From assembly GCA_934402055.1 (NCBI GenBank), contig CAKRTC010000046.1, positions 1 to 6,071 of the forward strand: 6,071 bases of DNA. The letters run 5' to 3'. Below, in pieces: positions 6,001 through 6,071 of this stretch; within the stretch, counting starts at the first letter, position 1; each line of letters opens with the position of its first letter. Origin of the DNA: an uncultured Lachnospiraceae bacterium. Its GTDB lineage: Bacteria; Bacillota; Clostridia; Lachnospirales; Lachnospiraceae. The position numbers were made by a program, and so were the translations under genes. The notes beneath the pieces were generated by a model. It made no database searches. It had not been told where the DNA came from and worked only from the letters and a program-made list of their open reading frames with translations.

Positions 6001-6071
6001 TCTGCAAAAGAAGATGAAGTCTAAAAGTTGCTGGAAGTACGAGTAAATGTGGCGGATAGATGAGAGGAAAG
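5996..6071 (+). mobile_element. Group II intron, continuation of domain I (runs off window)
   Basis: After the IS and its target duplication the sequence reads TCTGCAAAAGAAGATGAAGTC, and later GAGTAAATGTGGCGGATAGA followed by TGAGAGGAAAG. This is the expected continuation of the intron type seen at 4184-4361. The domain IV maturase gene and domains V and VI should follow outside the window. Confidence 0.75.

Overview
This window looks like chromosome of a low-GC Gram-positive gut Clostridium relative, most likely a Lachnospiraceae member such as Roseburia, Agathobacter or Butyrivibrio. The evidence is the glucan/choline-binding-type repeat proteins, the AAGG-type ribosome binding sites, the IS1380-family transposase and the group II intron type. 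The genus is an inference and was not tested by any search.

Layout, all on the + strand. (1) Positions 2-955 hold the C-terminal 317 codons of a secreted cell-wall-binding-repeat protein, ending in a strong intrinsic terminator (986-1017). (2) Positions 1018-1269 are a regulatory intergenic region with a candidate operator and an extended -10 promoter. (3) Positions 1270-2693 hold a complete two-gene AbiE toxin-antitoxin operon: an AbiEi antitoxin/autorepressor, and an AbiEii nucleotidyltransferase toxin whose start codon overlaps the antitoxin stop. (4) Positions 2694-2849 are non-coding and contain a possible small folded element. (5) Positions 2850-4124 hold a second, diverged copy of the first surface protein. 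It lacks its 5' end and any credible ribosome binding site, but ends in a near-identical terminator (4156-4187). (6) From about 4184 the sequence is the 5' part (domain I) of a group II intron that sits directly behind that terminator. (7) The intron is interrupted by a complete 1634-bp IS1380-family element (4362-5995) with 13-bp perfect terminal inverted repeats and a 5-bp ATAAG target duplication. The intron resumes at 5996-6071 and runs off the window.

The region is therefore a nested set of events. A surface-protein gene and its terminator were duplicated. An abiE cassette lies between the copies, and the 5' end of the downstream copy is lost. A group II intron landed behind the second terminator, and an IS then landed inside the intron. 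The first terminator serves as an in-window picture of the unoccupied intron target. The surface genes use AAG almost exclusively for lysine. The abiE genes mix AAA and AAG and have a different character, consistent with horizontal acquisition.

I see no clearly unprecedented system. The most interesting points are the abiE operon framed by two diverged copies of one surface gene, the IS-interrupted intron, a long foldable 3' non-coding segment in the IS, and the small foldable element behind abiEii.
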